A stretch of DNA of 64,000 nucleotides from Cydia pomonella. Taxonomy: Eukaryota; Arthropoda; Insecta; Lepidoptera; Tortricidae. The notes beneath the pieces were generated by a model. That model worked only from the letters and a program-made list of their open reading frames with translations, ran no database searches and was not told where the DNA came from. The stretch spans positions 7,006,001 through 7,070,000 of the forward strand of contig NC_084711.1 of assembly GCF_033807575.1 (NCBI RefSeq), read 5' to 3'. Shown here piece by piece: positions 1-11,851 of the stretch. Position numbers and translations under genes: made by a program. The first letter of the stretch is position 1. Every line of letters begins with the position of its first letter.

Positions 1-197
1 AATACTCACAGACTTTCTACTAAGAATGGCCGATTATGTTTTAAATACTCACAATGGAAAAGTAGACTGCAATAAACGGAATAATTTATAAACACAAATG
101 GAGCTTTTTGCGGTCGTGAACAGTTGGAAATAAAGTGCGCACTTAAACAGCTAGTTCTTTTGTCATTCACTTTTATTAAATTCCTTTTTTGGTTTTC

Positions 198-328
198 TAT
201 AAGGTAAGGTGGGGTAAGAGGTAAGACTATCAGCGGGACATGACAAACACTTGTATGGAATCCTCACACTGTTTGTCTTGCCCCGAGCAAAATAAACTAT
301 GTTCGTCTTATCCCAGCTTACCTTATAC
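198..328. repeat. Short inverted-repeat element (MITE)
   Basis: The left end TATAAGGTAAGGTGGGGTAA is matched imperfectly in inverse by the right end CTTATCCCAGCTTACCTTATA. The element is about 130 bp with no coding capacity and TA at both edges. It abuts the LINE remnant on its right. Confidence 0.6.
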
Positions 329-336
329 CAAAAACT

Positions 337-615
337 TTATTTCTTCTTCTTCAGTCGGTCCCTCAATGCTGAGGATCGTGACATCATGTCCTTCTGTTGA
401 AGACCAGATTCCTCCATATTCCTCGCCAAGCGCTTGGCCTCGTGCAGTTTAAATTACATATGTGCAGTGATTTGAGCATACCATCTAGTAGGGGGAGGGC
501 CCTGAGGTCTGGTGCCTTCAACTTTGCCCGTCATAACAACTCTCTTTAGGCTATCCGGGGGGCGGCGTGAGAGATGTCCGAAGTATATGAGAGTTAGGTC
601 CTGGCATATCGTTGA
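337..615 (-). pseudogene. LINE ORF2 C-terminal remnant
   Basis: Minus-strand translation gives TLIYFGHLSRRPPDSLKRVV, then a GTRPQGPPPTRW segment, one in-frame stop (HM*FKL), then KRLARNMEESGLQQKD and a lysine-rich end before TAA at 339-337. The FGH(L/V)xRR and 'RP.GRPxxRW' patterns are typical of the region after the reverse transcriptase in insect non-LTR elements. One stop interrupts an otherwise open frame, so decay is modest. The last ~50 bp recur at 41158-41213. Confidence 0.75.
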
Positions 616-1117
616 CAACCGGCGTTTTATTTATACAGCATCAATTGCAATCAGTCAATCAATAAATTGCTCTGCGTAGCTTATAATTATATGTAGTTAT
701 TTGTAATCTAAAGCGCTAGTTGCTAAACCTACTTGTATGAAGATTATGAAGAATATTGTTTCTTTAATGATGTAAATAAGCAGAATATATCGAGTGTAGC
801 CTGTAACAGGGGCAGGAGCAAAAATTAAACTATAGGCTGTACTTCTGAAACTGACCAACATTTGTTCAGCGACTTAAACAAAAATTGTTTCGATTTTTAT
901 TACACTTAAAAGTTTATTCTAAGACGCAATGTTTGCGAATTTTGTTATGTTTAAAGCATGACAAGCAACGTCAACGCAACGCAACGCTAAATGCTATTTA
1001 ATCTGTACGATAGCGAGAAAATCTACATACTTCATAATTTTAAAAGTTGGTAATCAAAAGTTATATCGTTTGAGGAGTATAATATGTATATGTTTTAATT
1101 GGGTCTCTAATCTCTAT

Positions 1118-1264
1118 TAGTCATAAATTCATAATTTGGTTTTTCTTAGAAACGCGTAACTTTTCAGGATTGCCATAAAACAAAACTAACCTATCTGTCT
1201 GTAGGATAACCTTATGAAAATCCTGAAAAGTTAACGATTTCAGAATTATGACATTTATGACCAG
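1118..1264. repeat. Foldback MITE
   Basis: Arms of about 45 bp are imperfect inverse copies. Both carry a TAACTTTTCAGGATT core (near 1158-1173 and, inverted, 1218-1233) and an outer GTCATAAAT-type end. The short spacer contains CTATCTGTCTGTAGGATAAC. There is no coding capacity. Confidence 0.65.
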
Positions 1265-1699
1265 ACAATCATTACATTATAACTTTCAATAATTATGACA
1301 AACAAAGGGATCCGGTTTTAATTACTTGCTTTTAATTACTTACTATAGTACAATCACGTATAAAAATATTGATACGGACAAAGTGCCAAAAATATGTAAA
1401 TTTTGCTCCGTGAGTTTCACCGGGATACCAAACATGTATGGCGTCCCTTGCAAAATTCTGATCATTGACGGGGACAATTTGCTTAATGACGGGGTCACCA
1501 GGACACCAAGCTTCAAAAGGGGACATGTCCCGGTGTACGGAGACGTATAACCCTATCCAAGTCTATTATATTAATGCAATTCAAACACAGATTCACGTTC
1601 AGAAGATTAAAGCGCGCATTAGTTATTCAAATTGAGGTTGTGATCGTATTTACCTTCGTATCATTTGGCTTCACCTACGTACGTTGTTTATGATTTTTT

Positions 1700-1943
1700 T
1701 GAAAAATACATAAATATTATAGGACATTATTACGCAGATTGACTAAGTCCCACAGTAAACTCAAGAAGGCTTTTGATGTGGGCACTCAGGTAACTATATA
1801 CAGATATAATATACAAATACATAACTACATCAGAAAACAACCAATACTCAGGATCAAACACATATTTGTGTTCATCACACAAACAAATGCCCTTACCGGG
1901 ATTCGAACCCATAGGCAGGGTCACTACCCACTAGGCCTTCCTA
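1700..1943 (-). repeat. tRNA-derived SINE, near full length
   Basis: Read on the minus strand it starts GGCCTAGTGGGTAGTGACC (A-box-like), has a perfect B-box core GGTTCGAATCCCGG, then a body with TTTGTTTGTGTGATGAACAC, and ends GGGACTTAGTCAATCTG...GTCCTATAATATTTAT. Copies at 10493-11216, 11740-11851 and 29335-29560 define the family. The A and B boxes are its internal Pol III promoter. It is not a functional tRNA. Confidence 0.88.
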
Positions 1944-2035
1944 GGATAGGAAACAGTAAGGTGACAAGGAAAGGTGAACGAGTGTATGAAGATTTGTAAA
2001 ATTTGAAATAAATACTATGAGACAAACACAGTACG

Positions 2036-2171
2036 CTCAATAAGGCTTGTGTGGTGGATACTAGACGACATTATATATAAATAATAGATAGATATATATA
2101 TAAATACGTAAATACATAGAAAAAATGCATAACACACAAATAATTACCTTTTCCAGGATTTGAACTCGATT
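2036..2171 (-). repeat. SINE fragment, same family, decayed
   Basis: On the minus strand it runs from a degraded B box (TCGAGTTCAAATCCTGG) through the T/A-rich body to CACACAAGCCTTATTGAGCG and stops inside the family 3' end. It lies about 90 bp from the better copy at 1700-1943 in the same orientation. Confidence 0.7.
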
Positions 2172-3021
2172 AGTTAGTTATGCGATGTATATTATTTACA
2201 GGTAATTGTCGAGACATCCTCCTCTGCAGGCATTCTCAACCAATTCTCATTAAATTTTGTAAGAAAGTATATTAAGTACATATAATTTTTTCCTCGATTA
2301 TTTTTTTGGATTATTTAAAAATGGTGACGCCACGGGCCACCTTGGGGCTTCGTGAAGTTCGTGAGGTCTACAGCCCACAGACCCGCCAGTTAGGTACATA
2401 ATGGTTTTTAGGTACTGTACTTCAGTTGTAAGTTCCATCGTCTAAAATATCAGTTGAATACACTTGCGTAAGATTTCGAAATGTCCCAAGTCTGCCAATA
2501 TGGTGCTATTTGGTGAATGAAACTTACCAAGTAAAGGAGTCGAGTAAAACATAATGGTTCATCGATTTGCCGTTCAACAAACTTGAACGACGCTTTGTGT
2601 TCGGATTTGGGAACTTTGTATGCGAATAATCGTGTTTGCGTACACCTTGTGATTCAATTTAATATTATTCTCGATTTAAAGGATATTAGTATAATTACAT
2701 GTATTGAATACTGTAGTATTAAAGATACACTTACATATCAATTGCTACACTAAAACAATACAAACATTTATATGTATACAATTTTTATTAGGTACCTGTT
2801 ATTTGCAGAATGCAGTCGCAATACATATTCGTCTTCCGTGGCAATAAATATAATTCACACAAGAATCCCAAGATTTATAATTTTAAAAACATTTACGTAA
2901 AAATCATCTCAGCAACTTCGTCGTTTTTCGCCTTTTCGAAGGCGAAACTTTTTAATTTACTCAGTTATAAATCCGAGAGTTACACCACTTTCACAATTAT
3001 CTGCTACTTTAAATTGAGTTA

Positions 3022-3968
3022 GGGGAAACTTTCCTAAATCGTACCCTACCAAGTTTTCGTTTCGTGAAACTGCAGTGGCGATGCGAGTGCTAGAAAATGG
3101 AAGAACTAATTCGCCATGTTATATGACTCGAGCTACGACTTCACTCTGCCGCTCTTTTAAAAATTATTTAAAAAGTAAGTAAACGTAAAAAGTAAAGTAA
3201 GTAATTTTTTTGTTGATTCATGACGTTTTCAATTATGTTCATGTCGAGTTATGTAACTTTCTTGCTTGATTCTGTACTTATTTACGTTTTCAATTACTAG
3301 ACGTCCATAAGCCAGCCTGGCAGCTATTTAGTTACTCGGCAAATTTGAAATCTTAAGTTATCTTGTGCCTAATTCGTACTCATCACCTTGTCCTATTCCG
3401 TACCGGTATTTTGTACAAGATGACATAATATAGTGCACACAGTGTAAAATCTGGATTCACAAACTTTGTGTAGGAGTTGACAAACATACGTAGGTACCTA
3501 CTCGTAATTTTATTTGTGACAATTGCAAATAATTAAAAAAATATAGTTAGATAAGCTATCCAACATTAAAAAAATTGTTTTATTTTTCAAATCATTCCAC
3601 AGGTATCGACCAATTAATCAGATTAGTAAGGCAACAACAATTACTATTACTTATGTATGTCAATTGCGCTGTGATTACGAAACTAATATTTATCATGGGG
3701 TCTCAAGTTTGCCATAAATACATACAGGTACGATATAGGAATATACTGGTACGATTTAGGAATACCTACTTAAGCCTAAATCGTCCCTTTTCTACTTATT
3801 GCTCAATATTTTTTCAGAAATTATTTAAATTTAAGTTCAAATTATTACTCTACTTAATTACTAAATAAATAAAGGTCATTGAAACATCAACTGCATGTTC
3901 TTTTATTATTTATATTTCCAGATAATCAGCATTTTCTCTTAGGGGGTACGAATTAGGCAAGTTTCCCC
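3022..3968. mobile_element. TA-flanked inverted-repeat DNA element, 947 bp, non-autonomous
   Basis: The left end GGGGAAACTTTCCTAAATCG is inverted at the right end as CGAATTAGGCAAGTTTCCCC, with TA on both outer edges (3020-3021 and 3969-3970). A TA target duplication fits the Tc1/mariner group, but no transposase frame is visible; the open frames at 2810-3022 and 3575-3868 show no D,D(E/D) pattern. CGTACC/GGTACG motifs recur inside (near 3400, 3730 and 3750), as in subterminal binding sites. Confidence 0.72.
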
Positions 3969-3970
3969 TA

Positions 3971-5934
3971 TACGTCAGCTTATAGATAAGAAGACCTGAC
4001 GAAAATTTTGTGATTTTTCGGGCGATATTTTTCTTTGAAAATAAGTATCTAGTTAAAAACAGGAACCGTTGACATTTACGTTGCACGAGGCTTTAAATCT
4101 CCTATATATAAGCCTGGAGGCCTATTTACATGCATCTCTGTTCACGTTACTAGCAACATATTACAATCGTACTTATTATTCATTGCACTACAAGTTACAT
4201 CAAAACGAAATATATTTTCACACATACTGACTATTTACGATCGAACTAGTCTGTTCTAAATAACACCAACAAACTACAGATACATACAGGTACGTACCCC
4301 GGCACGTAACAGGTATCTCATTACGAGTATATAAAAAAACTAAAATATTTATTATAGAAAATAAAACTTTACTCTGATATCAAATGAATTGATCTACAAA
4401 TACATATGATTTCAATTTTTTCTTAGTATAAAAATAGTAAATAAAACGCTATTACATACAACAAATTTATAAAAAGGATCATAAAAATTATATCTTAAAG
4501 TATGTATGTATGTAATTTTATTGCACATAAACAGCTTAATATAAAACAGACAAAACAAAACAAATAAAAAATGTTATGAAAAGTTATACGTTTCTGAGCC
4601 AAACCCACGTTGAAATATAATTAGATTTCATTAAACTAATTTTATATCAGAGAAATTCAATGTCACTATAATATTTGTATCAAGCAATGTAAACAATAAT
4701 GACTGTGTTTTTGACATGATTAATCTCTGGGTAGACTAGGACTCCAAGAGTTATAGATAGATAGATAGACAGATATTTACTCTTTATTGGCACACCTCAG
4801 TAAGGGCTCCTCAGTAAGGGTGGAATGAGATGGCAGTATCACTTACTCCCTCTAACGCATAAATGCGTCCCTTGGACTGGCCTGCGCTGGGCTATCTTGT
4901 AGAGGAGCCATAAAAGATACAGCTAAAAGAAAACAAATTATTATACAGAAGAGGTTTCTGTATCCCTGGGAATATATATTTGATCAATCAATTTGCTTAG
5001 CTCTGTGGTGTAGTATAGGTATAGTTATAGATGTGGTATGTAGATGTGAGAAAGGAGACAGTTTATACGAGCAGTAGTAAATTGGTCATACTAAAGTGCA
5101 CCTGTGTTTCTCTTGACTACCCCCTCTACCCCTCGCCTCGCCTCAGCTCGAAACAGTGGAAATGATAACGAATTCCGATAATATATAAATATACAGTACC
5201 GGCCATTAATAAATCACCTCCATGTTTTTACGGTAGTATTTATATTTTTATTTTTAAGTAATTTCTAACTCACTACTTTAGGTATTCTAGTAGTAAATAG
5301 TCTTTTGTGAGAGCGATGTGAAAAATTGGCCTTATGCATAATGTTTTTTTCGTAGAGGTTTTTTTACAGTATAGTATATATAATATAATTAAAATAAATG
5401 AATAATTTAATAATTTTTGTTTGTACCATTACAATTTTAAAATGAATAAATTGATCATATAAATGAAATAAAATAAAATTTAATACATTAAATTAAATTG
5501 TTTACATATATTGTTTCTTTATAGTTGTTAATACAAACAACACAGAGGTAACTTGCAGTACCTACGTAAGTATAGGAATCGCCATGCAGAATCATACGGA
5601 ACACAAGAAATCGTTTATATTGCCATGTAAGTGCCGCTAGCAACGGGAGGTCGCTCCATTCTTTGTCGTGTATGTATTAACAACACTCCTTGGAACTGAC
5701 CGTCGCGTCGATAGACCTTATGTTTTTGCAATAAAGTTTACGAATAGGGTACTTGACTGACTAGTCAAATCAGTGTCTTTTTGCGATCTGCCGAAACGGT
5801 TAACCACTATGGAATCTAAATGAGGAACAAAACAAATGACTTCACACTAAGTTACGCTGCTCTGCATACTTTCCGTGCATATGTCGAAGCTTTAAAGAGC
5901 CATATGTACTGTAAAATGTTGTACGATACACGTG
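3971..5934. other. AT-rich intronic DNA with LINE 3' scraps
   Basis: At 4496-4560 there is TATGTATGTATGTAATTTTATTGCAC, which read on the minus strand is a LINE 3' end with AATAAAAT and a TACATACA tail. The 4752-4960 element is listed separately. A C-rich patch at 5120-5150 (CTCGCCTCGCCTCAGCTCG) is unexplained. No exon or RNA gene is seen. Confidence 0.55.
4752..4960 (-). repeat. LINE 3'-end fragment with GATA-type tail
   Basis: On the minus strand the fragment ends TGTGCCAATAAAGAGTAAAT followed by CTGTCTATCTATCTAT. A polyadenylation-type AATAAA followed by short tandem repeats is the usual 3' end of several insect LINE clades. A related end occurs at 47365-47480. The internal duplication CCTCAGTAAGGG(CT) near 4796-4820 is a small extra oddity. 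Confidence 0.55.
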
Positions 5935-6050
5935 CGAATAGGTAATTCGCAACCTACTGGTGTCAATTTAAAACACTCCCTTCGGTCGTGTTTTAATTTA
6001 TCACCACTCGTTGCGAATTTCCTGTTTTCTGCACTTGTATCGTAAATAAC
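5935..6050. repeat. Interspersed repeat, copy 1 of 2
   Basis: Contains GTACGATACACGTGCGAATA, AATTCGCAAC, AAAACACTCCCTTCGGTCGTG and CACTCGTTGCGAATTT. The same series in inverse order occurs at 32985-33130, so the two copies are opposite in orientation. The ends (GTACGATACA.. / ..TGTATCGTAA) are themselves roughly inverse, suggesting a MITE. Confidence 0.65.
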
Positions 6051-6403
6051 AATTAAATACAGTCAACATCCCAATTGTCAGATAATAGTTGAACGATGAT
6101 ATTCTCAGGTGAAACGAGTTGCCTACCGCGAGCTAAAACTGCACGCATGAACCATTTGGCTACTTTTTTTACGTGAGAATACGTTACAACATTTAATATT
6201 TGGTATGATAGCACAATAAATGCAAAGAATATGGAACATGAAGTAAAAACAACATTTTCTACATTTTGTATGGTTTGATAATTTATTCAGGTTTTTTAAC
6301 CATTGCTGAATTGAACAACGTTTAATAAACGACCAACTTCGAAATACTAAATAAATGTCATGTCATGTGTGTAAAATTTAATGTATTATAGTAATCAACT
6401 CAC

Positions 6404-6514
6404 CGTGAAGCCAATCCCGACGGTTGCCGAGAAGTTCCCCGCCTGGAACTTGCCGGTTTCGAACTGGACCAGCAGCGACGTCTTGCCGACGCCACTGTCG
6501 CCCAGAAGTATGGT
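6404..6514 (-). CDS. Rab26: Rab26-like small GTPase, internal exon with P-loop and start of switch I
   Basis: This 37-codon exon reads TILLGDSGVGKTSLL at its start and ends FSATVGIGFT. GDSGVGKT is the G1/P-loop that binds GTP phosphates. The Thr in ATVGIGFT is the switch I threonine that contacts magnesium. On the minus strand it is preceded by a long pyrimidine tract and CAG (acceptor AG at 6516-6515) and followed by GTGAGT (donor from 6403). It is 111 bp with phase 0 at both ends and is GC-richer than its surroundings, as real exons here should be. The Lys before the P-loop comes from the upstream exon at 13061-12900. Most Rabs have Asp in 'GVDF'; here it is Gly, which, as I recall, fits arthropod Rab26 better than most other Rabs. 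Rab26 acts on secretory granules and synaptic vesicles. Rab37 is the main alternative. The downstream exons are not in the window. Confidence 0.92.
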
Positions 6515-8767
6515 CTGTAAAAAAAAAACACTTAAGCGTTTATATGTATGTACAGGTCATCTGCACAGAAAAGGTACCCGCCTGCATAGAAATTTTGTAT
6601 GCAGGGGGGTACATTTTCTCTGCAGCTGACCGTACTACTACTTCACTGGCTCAGTGACCCAAACCCAAATAGTCTAGATAATAAACTTCGTAACTATGAC
6701 TGCACACAGCGTCCAAAGTAGAATTATGACCTTAAGGAGGGTCCGTAACGCCAATGACCTTCGAACTAAATACTTTAGTTTTCTAATGTTTATATGTATG
6801 TGGTAGTCACAATTGTGTCGTATTATTCGTGTCATCCACGATGGCGCGCAGATTTGTCAAATCTTTAATAACATGACAATATGAGTCAAGGCTCGCGTCG
6901 TCGTAAATGACACTATCTATATAGAGCAGAAAAATTGGCTCTCGACAAAAAATGCAAAAAGATGACTGAAAATAGGTTCAAGATCTTTATCATACACAGA
7001 GAATAGGTTCAAAAGGTCAGAGAGACAAACGAATAGAATGTACATTTATTATTTACTAGTTTGTCCGCAATTTCGTCTGCATACCTACCCGTACAATGGC
7101 GATTCCCGGAATAAAAAGTATCCTATATCCTTCCCTACTACTCTAGGTACTACTCATTTTATGTAGCTGTTCTCTGTCGTGGTCTTATTTTTTAAAGTTC
7201 ATTCGAGTAACAGTAACGCGGTTGTCACACTGATGCAAATTCGCACGTCGCTGCGGTGTATGAATTGTATGATATTCGGAGCGGCGTGCAAGTTCATATT
7301 CAATTTGAAAACCGTCTAAGGCATTGGTTGTGCGTGCATGGTAAGGAATACTTCAACATTAAGTACACGAATGATTGTGTATTTAAATTTCAAAGTTGCC
7401 CCTACAACGCATCGCTAATAAAAGTAGATTAGGTAACAAACTTCGTAACTATGGCTGCACACAGGGGCTAGGGGCTCCATAACGCCAATGATCTTCGATC
7501 TAAATCCCTTAGTTTTCTAATGTTTTTTGTAGCTTATCATCATATTAACAGCAACGACTGTAAGCAATATAGGTAGTATACCATATTTACTTCAAAGTTC
7601 ACTGTCTTCGAGATATTTGGCATCAAAGTTGAACAATTTTAGGCCAAAAACTTGTTTACTGGCCATAATTTTTGTGTTAATTAGTTTAAAATTAAGATCT
7701 CTGACCAATTTTTAGAAAAGTCAAAGACGAACTCAAATTTGTAGATTTCGTATATGTAAAATCCTTCACAGCAATCTAGTAACCAAAAAAAGTGTTTAAA
7801 AAACAAAACATTGTTTAAAAAAAATAAAAATAAGTGTAGTGTCAAAGTCCAGCAGACAAGAATGGAGATAAAATATTGAAGAACCGATAGACGTTTTTCT
7901 TATAATTCTATCTATAGTGCAAATATAGGAGTAACGACTCAAAACTAGTCAAAAATCGATGAAGATCGCGGGAAGCCCCTTAAGTGTCTTGCCGCAATAA
8001 CTACTTTTACACAGCAAAACATAGTTTATTATAAATGTTATGAGAGCCCCAAACTGTTAAATAAATCAGAGCCCAAGTTAACTTTGCATCGATATAATAA
8101 AAAAATCATAGAACTTTGACATCAATGATGACATGGCCACTTTTGGCCACCCCATGCCATGGGCTCTAGCTAGTTTTGACACTGGTGTATTTTTAACCGA
8201 CTTCAATTTCATAGAAGGAGGAGGTTCTGTATTCGGTTGTGGCTATTTTTTTATTTCGTTTCGTTTGTGCAGCGTGTGAAGGTTTTGGGAGAACCCTGGA
8301 GAAAGGTCGAGTATTAAATTATCTTTTAGCGAACAATGGAAGATGTTTTGGAGGATAGGAGGTGACATAGGCCTATGTTCAGTAGTGAATATTTTGGCTG
8401 ATATAATTTAGAATTGAATGACATTATCTGGCATTGTTGTATTAATATAACGAACAATAATATTACGGGTTCGAAATCCTGTCAACTATTCAAAATTCTT
8501 ATTTAACTTTTCAGAAATAACAGATAGTATGCAACTCGCAACTGGGTAAACATTCCGTTAAAAACGAATAAAAGCGTATTCGGAGTACAAACAAAGCAAT
8601 GCGAGAGAATTCAGAAAGAGCCGCCATTTATCTGGCACAAAAAAAAAATGGCGCGACTGGTTCGGAAATGTCTAATTCTGACGTTACTGTTCATCATTGT
8701 AATCAGTTTTCACCGTTAAATCTGCGTAGATAGTTTGTGCAAATATTGGTTGCTTATAGCATATAAT
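6515..8767. other. Rab26 intron, left part
   Basis: No further exon is seen. Two related ~110-bp stretches, 6676-6797 and 7430-7530, share AACTTCGTAACTATG, CTGCACACAG, AACGCCAATGA and TTAGTTTTCTAATG, so they are diverged direct repeats. At 8190-8260 lies AACCGACTTCAATTTC with GGAGGAGGTTCTGTATTCGG, a fragment of the element type seen whole at 18757-19684. Confidence 0.6.
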
Positions 8768-9452
8768 AACCGGCCAAGAGCATGTCGGGCCACGCTCAGT
8801 GTAGGGTTCCGTAGTTACTCTTCCGTCACAATAAGCTAAACTGGAGCTTAAAGTGTAGTAAATTGTTAACCAAGGGATGAAACGGTACCTTTCACCCGAG
8901 TTAAAGAAATAGGCAAATTTGCATAATCAGTACCTAATTAAAGTAAGTCTTTTTACTATGAAGGGAAAACTTTTTGTGATAACTCAAAAACAGCTAAACT
9001 GATCATGTCCGCTATAGTTTTCATTTAATGTCTTTCTTAAGCTCTACTTCCACGATTTTTTTCATATTTTTTGGACCTATGGTTCAAAAGTTAGAGGGGG
9101 GGGACACATTTATTTTTTCTTTCGGAGCGATTATCTCCGAATATATTCACTTTATCAAAAAATGTTTCTTGAAACCCCCTATTAGTTTTGAAAGACCTTT
9201 CTAACGATACCCCACACTCTAGGGTTGAAGCGGAAAAAAAATTTCTCCCCCACTTTACGTGTAGGGGAGGTACCCTAAAAAAAATTAAATTTTTAGATTT
9301 TATTGTACGACTCTGTCGGCTTTATTGATTTATATATCCATGCCAAATTTCAGCTTTCTAGCATTAACAACCACGGAGCAAAGCCTCGGACAGACAGACA
9401 GACGGACATGGCGAAACTATAAGGGTTCCTAGTTGACTACGGAACCCTAAAA
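8768..9452 (+). repeat. CCGGCCAAG/GGGTTCCGTA repeat, type A, copy 1
   Basis: Starts ACCGGCCAAGAGCATGTCGG and CGCTCAGTGTAGGGTTCCGT; ends GACGGACATGGCGAAACTAT then CTACGGAACCCTAAAAA. AGGGTTCCGTA near the start is inverted as TACGGAACCCT at the end. The body has a run of Gs before GACACATTTATTTTTTC and a short AGAC microsatellite (three units). Highly similar copies lie inverted at 25828-26569 and 55986-56688. There is no coding frame. The superfamily is unclear to me. Confidence 0.8.
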
Positions 9453-10114
9453 AGGGACCTTTAACTCACTTTATACAGTAAATGCTTTTACGTTTCGTTA
9501 TTAAGCCTTGAAGTAAACAAAAATATATCATTTTCTATACAATACAGTAGTATAATAATAAACAGAATTTTACAATTTATATGATATTTATTTCTGTGAA
9601 AAGGTTTCCAGACGTCTATTTAATAACTACTTAATAGCTTGTTTCTAAACTTTTCATATCGTTTTAGTTAAATTTAATTTAGGACTGTAATTTAAGTACT
9701 TTATATAATTTTCCTAATTAGTTACATTTGAATATTGTTTCGCTCAAGTTTTCTCATCTAAGTAAGAGTAATTATTTCAGATATTAAATATTACACTTTT
9801 ATTTAACTTTGCACTTTGGTATTTTACACAGAAGTCTGTAGGCAAATTTATAAGCTAGACAGGTAATTTGAAAAATTGGAAAAAAAAACCTTTGAATATT
9901 TAAGTATTTCCGTTAACGCTCTAAATATAGTTTACTTAATACTCGTATGCTAAGGATGGCTTGGCTATGGTTTTTACAAGCTTTTATTTAACTTGCCCTA
10001 TTAGTATATAAGTTTGTTAGTTAGTGTGGGTTAAATCTTGGAAGCTAAGTTGGTAAGTGGAAATCGGGAAGTGGGTCACCATTTCCCGATTTTCGCTTGA
10101 TCTTGCATGCATAG

Positions 10115-10260
10115 GTATGTAAGTCGGGTGGCAAAATGCAATATTATGGTACCATCAAGCTGATCTGATGATGGAAACAGGAGGTGGCCATAGGAACTCT
10201 GTGATGAAATAAAGTAATATAAATGCGGTTGGGGATTTTAGAATTGTCTCGATGAGTATT
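10115..10260 (+). repeat. Interspersed repeat, copy 1 of 2
   Basis: Shares long matching blocks with 40000-40150: ATATTATGGTACCATC, AGCTGATCTGATG, AGGAGGTGGCCATAGGAACT, and AGAATTGTCTC.ATGAGTATTA. Its boundaries and class are unknown. Confidence 0.65.
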
Positions 10261-10492
10261 AATTGCCTGTGGTTAGAAAATTACAGTGAACGATAAAAGC
10301 TTGCCAAAAACTTATATTCTATGTCTTATCATATCTCATACGAGCACTAAGAGTAGATATCTAAATTGTGATCTACGATGGTACTCCTCAATTATTTTCG
10401 GTTATCCTCAGTCATATGATATGACTCATATCCGACAACGGTTAAAGTATAAAATTAACCTTTAATATTATATCATATTATTCTATTTTATT

Positions 10493-11216
10493 GGATGACC
10501 GGTCTGGCCTAGTGGGTAGTGACCTTGCCTATGAAGCTGATGGTCCTGGGTTCGAGTAAGGGAATTTATTTGTGTGATTAACACAGATATTTGTTCCTCA
10601 GTCATGGACGTTTTCTATGTATTTAAGTATTTGTATATTATATATACACCGTGTTTTTTTGATTTCCGTTAATTTCAAAGTGCATCCCTGAGCTTAATTT
10701 AAGTAACTTTCTCAAAGACACCGGTATTCTAATTATTTCAATTTCGGAGATAATCAATAGTTAATTTTTATCTTATAAGGCCCTCACGAGCGTGCACACT
10801 TCCCTTAGGGCCTATTTACTTATTGATTAGTGTTTAGTACGAGTTAATACATTTGCTACTAAACGTACATACTATCTCGGATAATCGATGTTCGAAATGA
10901 CATTGAGATGTCACAGTTTTCAATAATTGTTGTTTGGTTGAGTTAAATGTAATGCCCGTGTTACAACAACGCTATATGCAACATTTAATTACTTTTTATA
11001 AAAAATAAAATATTAAAAAAATTATGAAAAAAACCTTTTTTTTAATTAACTATGCCATTTAGTTTCCTTAAACGTACTTACCGATACCCCATCGGAATTT
11101 AATAAAAAAACGGTGTATAGTTGTCTAAATACTTACAACACAAGCCTTCCTGAGCTTACCGTGAGACTTAGTCAATCTATGTAAGTATGTCCTATTCAAT
11201 TATTTATTTATATACA
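10493..11216 (+). repeat. tRNA-derived SINE split by a nested MITE
   Basis: The SINE head (GGTCTGGCCTAGTGGGTAG, degraded B box GGTTCGAGTAAGG) begins near 10493 and runs to 10646. The SINE resumes at 11116 with TAGTTGTCTAAATACTTACA and ends CTTAGTCAATCTATGTAAG...TTATTTAT. The 10647-11115 segment is a separate inverted-repeat element that inserted into the SINE. Confidence 0.85.
10647..11115. mobile_element. MITE inserted in a SINE, TA target duplication
   Basis: Left end CACCGTGTTTTTTTGATTTC, right end ATAAAAAAACGGTG, flanked by TA at 10645-10646 and 11116-11117. The host SINE reads through cleanly once this 469-bp piece is removed. The TA duplication and short inverted ends suggest mobilisation by a Tc1/mariner-type transposase. 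No protein is encoded. Confidence 0.8.
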
Positions 11217-11514
11217 TACATTATAATAAAGTTTAGTGTTGCGTGTTATACACAATACTCTAAGCTAATTGAGAATCACAAAAACGAATTGGTATACCTA
11301 TTTTGAACAGAAAATATTATATTATGAAAATATTACTGTGTAGCTACTGTATACAATTTCATAGAGTAGGTATTTCAGTTTTCAAGGGTCATTACCAACG
11401 TTTTGCATATATGATTAGTCTAGACGTCCCTTATGAAAACCTTCTGTTTGCTTCAACGGATTATTGCTGAACATTGACCTATACCCGTACCATGAGTCAC
11501 TGACAGTACCAAAA

Positions 11515-11628
11515 CTGACATACGCTATCGAGAACGTAATTTACTTTATACATCTCACTTGCACTTACATGCGAGTACGAGCGAGATGCATAGAACGTAA
11601 GTTACGTTCTCGATAGCGTTTATGTCAG
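11515..11628. repeat. Foldback MITE
   Basis: The left arm CTGACATACGCTATCGAGAA is inverted as TTCTCGATAGCGTTTATGTC at the right end. The middle has an inner inverse pair (CTCACTTGCAC / CGAGCGAGATGCAT). Related core motifs (CGATAGCG, TACATTTCGCTCGCACT) occur in the elements at 13638, 21710, 22014 and 37915. Confidence 0.75.
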
Positions 11629-11739
11629 TGCCGAACTGGTGGTAGCCACACTGGGAATTTTGGTCATTTCGTATTTATATTAATATTTGTAAAAATGTAA
11701 ATATGTTTTTGAAAGGTACCACAGTATTAGACGTTAGAT

Positions 11740-11851
11740 GACTGGTCTGGCCTAGTGGGAAGTGACCCTGCCTATGAAGCCGATGGTCCCGGGTTCAAAT
11801 CCTGGTAAGGGCATTTATTCGTGTGATGAGCATGGATATTTGTTCCTGACA
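11740..11851 (+). repeat. SINE head fragment
   Basis: GATGACTGGTCTGGCCTAGT, CCGATGGTCCCGGGTTCAAATCCTGG and GTGTGATGAGCATGGATATT match the 5' half of the family, including an intact B box. It is cut off after TTTGTTCCTGACAC, so the 3' half is missing. This is not a tRNA gene, as no acceptor stem closes it. Confidence 0.82.

Larger units (their letters stand above)
616..3021. other. Intronic or intergenic DNA outside the listed elements
   Basis: Apart from the MITE and SINE copies listed separately, this AT-rich stretch shows no exon-like block with splice signals on either strand. Short open frames at 1326-1550, 1739-1999 and 2810-3022 are chance frames or lie over the SINE. If Rab26 extends left of the window, this is intron. 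Confidence 0.6.

Noticed and set aside
1..6403. Next Rab26 exon (WDTAGQE region)
   Set aside because: I looked for the WDTAGQE-type text on the minus strand with splice signals and did not find it, so it should be outside the window.
11740..11851. Possible tRNA gene with A and B boxes
   Set aside because: The sequence matches the SINE family head and has no closing acceptor stem or anticodon arm in the right place; the same applies to 1700-1943 and 35490-35600.
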